Shown one piece after another: positions 43,710-44,436 of a DNA stretch of 44,436 nucleotides (position 1 is its first letter; each line of letters opens with the position of its first letter). The DNA is taken from positions 1 through 44,436 of the IMG/VR virus record IMGVR_UViG_3300023179_000185; one strand, 5' to 3'. Under the pieces are notes generated by a model that saw nothing but the letters and a program-made list of their open reading frames with translations, did no database searches and had not been told where the DNA came from. Position numbers and translations under genes: made by a program. Origin of the DNA: a virus.

Positions 43710-44120
43710 TTAAACAACAGTGTAGGGTTTATTCCAGCGCCCAATATTGATGTCAATATAGTGTGAGCAGTGAAAATAATCAGTTTGAGCATCACTGTGA
43801 TCAAAGAAGTCCGGGCCTTTAAGGGCTTGAATAGCCTGATCTAGAAATTCTGCAGCCGGACCTGAGAAGTGCTCGTGGGCCCAGTAGGTGTTTACATTGA
43901 TATGATCCCGAGCAGGCCTAAAAGGCTGCTCGTTGTAACGAGGATGCTGGCTGCAGGTAGCGTTAAAATTGCCGATAAAATCAATCCGACCCTGGCTAAT
44001 GTTCAAGCACAAGGTTCTGTGATTATCCACACTAAGAGTACCTTTCAAGCCATACCGCTTAAGTAGGGACTTAACAGTGGGTGCCAATTTTGCCTTCATC
44101 TCTTGGGATACATAAGCCAT
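43710..44120 (-). CDS. Conserved phage protein of unknown function, 136 aa
   Basis: ATG at 44120 follows AAGGAG and the cassette promoter at 44151-44179. The protein begins MAYVSQEMKAKLAPTVKSLL with a short basic alpha/beta start (KRYGLKGTLSVDNHRTLCLN). It continues with aromatic-rich segments (NVNTYWAHEHFSGPAAEFLD, DAQTDYFHCSHYIDINIGRW) and ends in KPYTVV. I recall proteins of this pattern (SDAQTDYF..  .YIDINIG.W.KPYT) in several unrelated phages, function unknown. The many His, Cys and Asp residues could bind metal, but no standard zinc motif is present. Confidence 0.8.
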   Translation of the reverse strand: MAYVSQEMKAKLAPTVKSLLKRYGLKGTLSVDNHRTLCLNISQGRIDFIGNFNATCSQHPRYNEQPFRPARDHINVNTYWAHEHFSGPAAEFLDQAIQALKGPDFFDHSDAQTDYFHCSHYIDINIGRWNKPYTVV

Positions 44121-44150
44121 TGTGTGCTCCTTGTTGTTTACTGTACCACT

Positions 44151-44179
44151 ATTATAGCAAAACGGGATAACCCAGTCAA
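44151..44179 (-). promoter_or_regulatory. Sigma70-type promoter, cassette copy before the 136-aa gene
   Basis: Minus strand: TTGACT (44179-44174), 17-base spacer, TATAAT (44156-44151), then the shared leader AGTGGTACAGTAAACAACAA and GGAG. Confidence 0.85.
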
Positions 44180-44191
44180 CTGGCGGGTTAT
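44167..44191 (-). promoter_or_regulatory. Dyad with the -35 box in its loop, before the 136-aa gene
   Basis: Arms ATAACCC (44167-44173) and GGGTTAT (44185-44191), loop AGTCAACTGGC. A separate strong terminator lies just upstream (44224-44244), so here termination is not needed and an operator role is more plausible. Confidence 0.7.
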
Positions 44192-44223
44192 TGGGGAGTG
44201 TTGCAGGAAAACAACAAATGAAA

Positions 44224-44244
44224 AACCCTGCCGATGGCAGGGTT
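44224..44244 (-). terminator. Rho-independent terminator of the gene at the right window edge
   Basis: Perfect 9-bp stem (AACCCTGCC and GGCAGGGTT) with a 3-base loop. On the minus strand it is followed by TTT directly after GGGTT, giving a run of five T. It lies 22 bases after the stop codon of the partial gene at 44267. Confidence 0.85.
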
Positions 44245-44266
44245 GTGTCTAGATTTTAAGCAGCAG

Positions 44267-44436
44267 TTACTTAGATTTTGGTGTAGCAGCATTGACAAAT
44301 GCGTACATCTTTTCTGCGTTCTGAAGGATTTGATCTAGACCTGGCACTTGTGGCATACCAACTGTGGTAACAAATTGACCAGTTTTTTCGTCTCGGGCAG
44401 TGCTTAATTCCCAACCCTGGAACCGGGCACTGTACT
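44267..44436 (-). CDS. C-terminal end of a phage protein, start outside window
   Basis: The minus-strand frame is open from the right window edge to TAA at 44269-44267, giving 55 residues. It reads YSARFQGWELSTARDEKTGQ at the start of the visible part, then VTTVGMPQVPGLDQILQNAE, and ends NAATPKSK. I do not recognise it. A strong terminator directly downstream and neighbouring genes of the same orientation support it as real coding sequence. Confidence 0.65.
   Translation of the reverse strand, partial: YSARFQGWELSTARDEKTGQFVTTVGMPQVPGLDQILQNAEKMYAFVNAATPKSK

Noticed and set aside
1-44436. tRNA genes, CRISPR arrays, insertion sequences, attachment sites, diversity-generating retroelement
   Set aside because: I looked for cloverleaf ends, regularly spaced repeats, transposase or integrase motifs and a reverse transcriptase with template/variable repeats, and saw none.

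Overview
The window reads as part of the genome of a large tailed dsDNA phage with a T4-type myovirus virion. The conserved small proteins and the giant structural proteins recall T4-like cyanophages and their relatives; this is from memory of the families, not from a search. No bacterial housekeeping gene, rRNA, tRNA, CRISPR array, integrase or transposase is visible. The left 38 kb is AT-rich (21/60 G+C counted by hand at 2461-2520). The right end is clearly richer in G+C (37/60 counted at 42661-42720). The host cannot be named from the sequence.

Left block (1-37662, all plus strand): a virion and adhesin block of eight larger genes and one 51-codon gene. It starts with a giant structural protein of more than 4270 aa that is cut by the left window edge. 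It continues with a small gene, a conserved structural protein, a fibre protein with a self-cleaving S74 chaperone end, and five very long modular proteins of 885-2115 aa. These are built from Ig-like repeats, glycine-rich domains, Calx-beta-like, collagen-like, LCCL-like and ILEI/FAM3-like modules, DUF4214-like segments, and helical 'YPDV...EGR' segments inserted into Ig-like domains. Three of the five begin with the same ~50-residue module, as if they dock on a common virion site. The genes are tightly packed, some overlapping, and probably co-transcribed late in infection.

Middle block (37634-40367, minus strand): a convergent operon of small conserved phage proteins around thyX (flavin-dependent thymidylate synthase). 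Gene overlaps are extensive, and one ribosome-binding site lies inside a 15-bp hairpin.

Right block (40367-44436, minus strand): an HExxH plus VWA-domain protein and its partner MoxR-type AAA+ ATPase, followed upstream by a tiny membrane protein and three small phage proteins, plus the tail of one more gene cut by the window edge. Five of these transcription starts carry a sigma70-type promoter (TTGACT, 17-18 bp, TATAAT or TACAAT). In at least four of them a dyad overlaps the -35 box, and the 5' leader is near-identical in three. This repeated terminator/operator-promoter cassette is the most striking non-coding signal. The most striking protein signals are the nested domain insertions, the split and catalytically dead SGNH domain, and the LCCL- and ILEI-like domains in the adhesin block.
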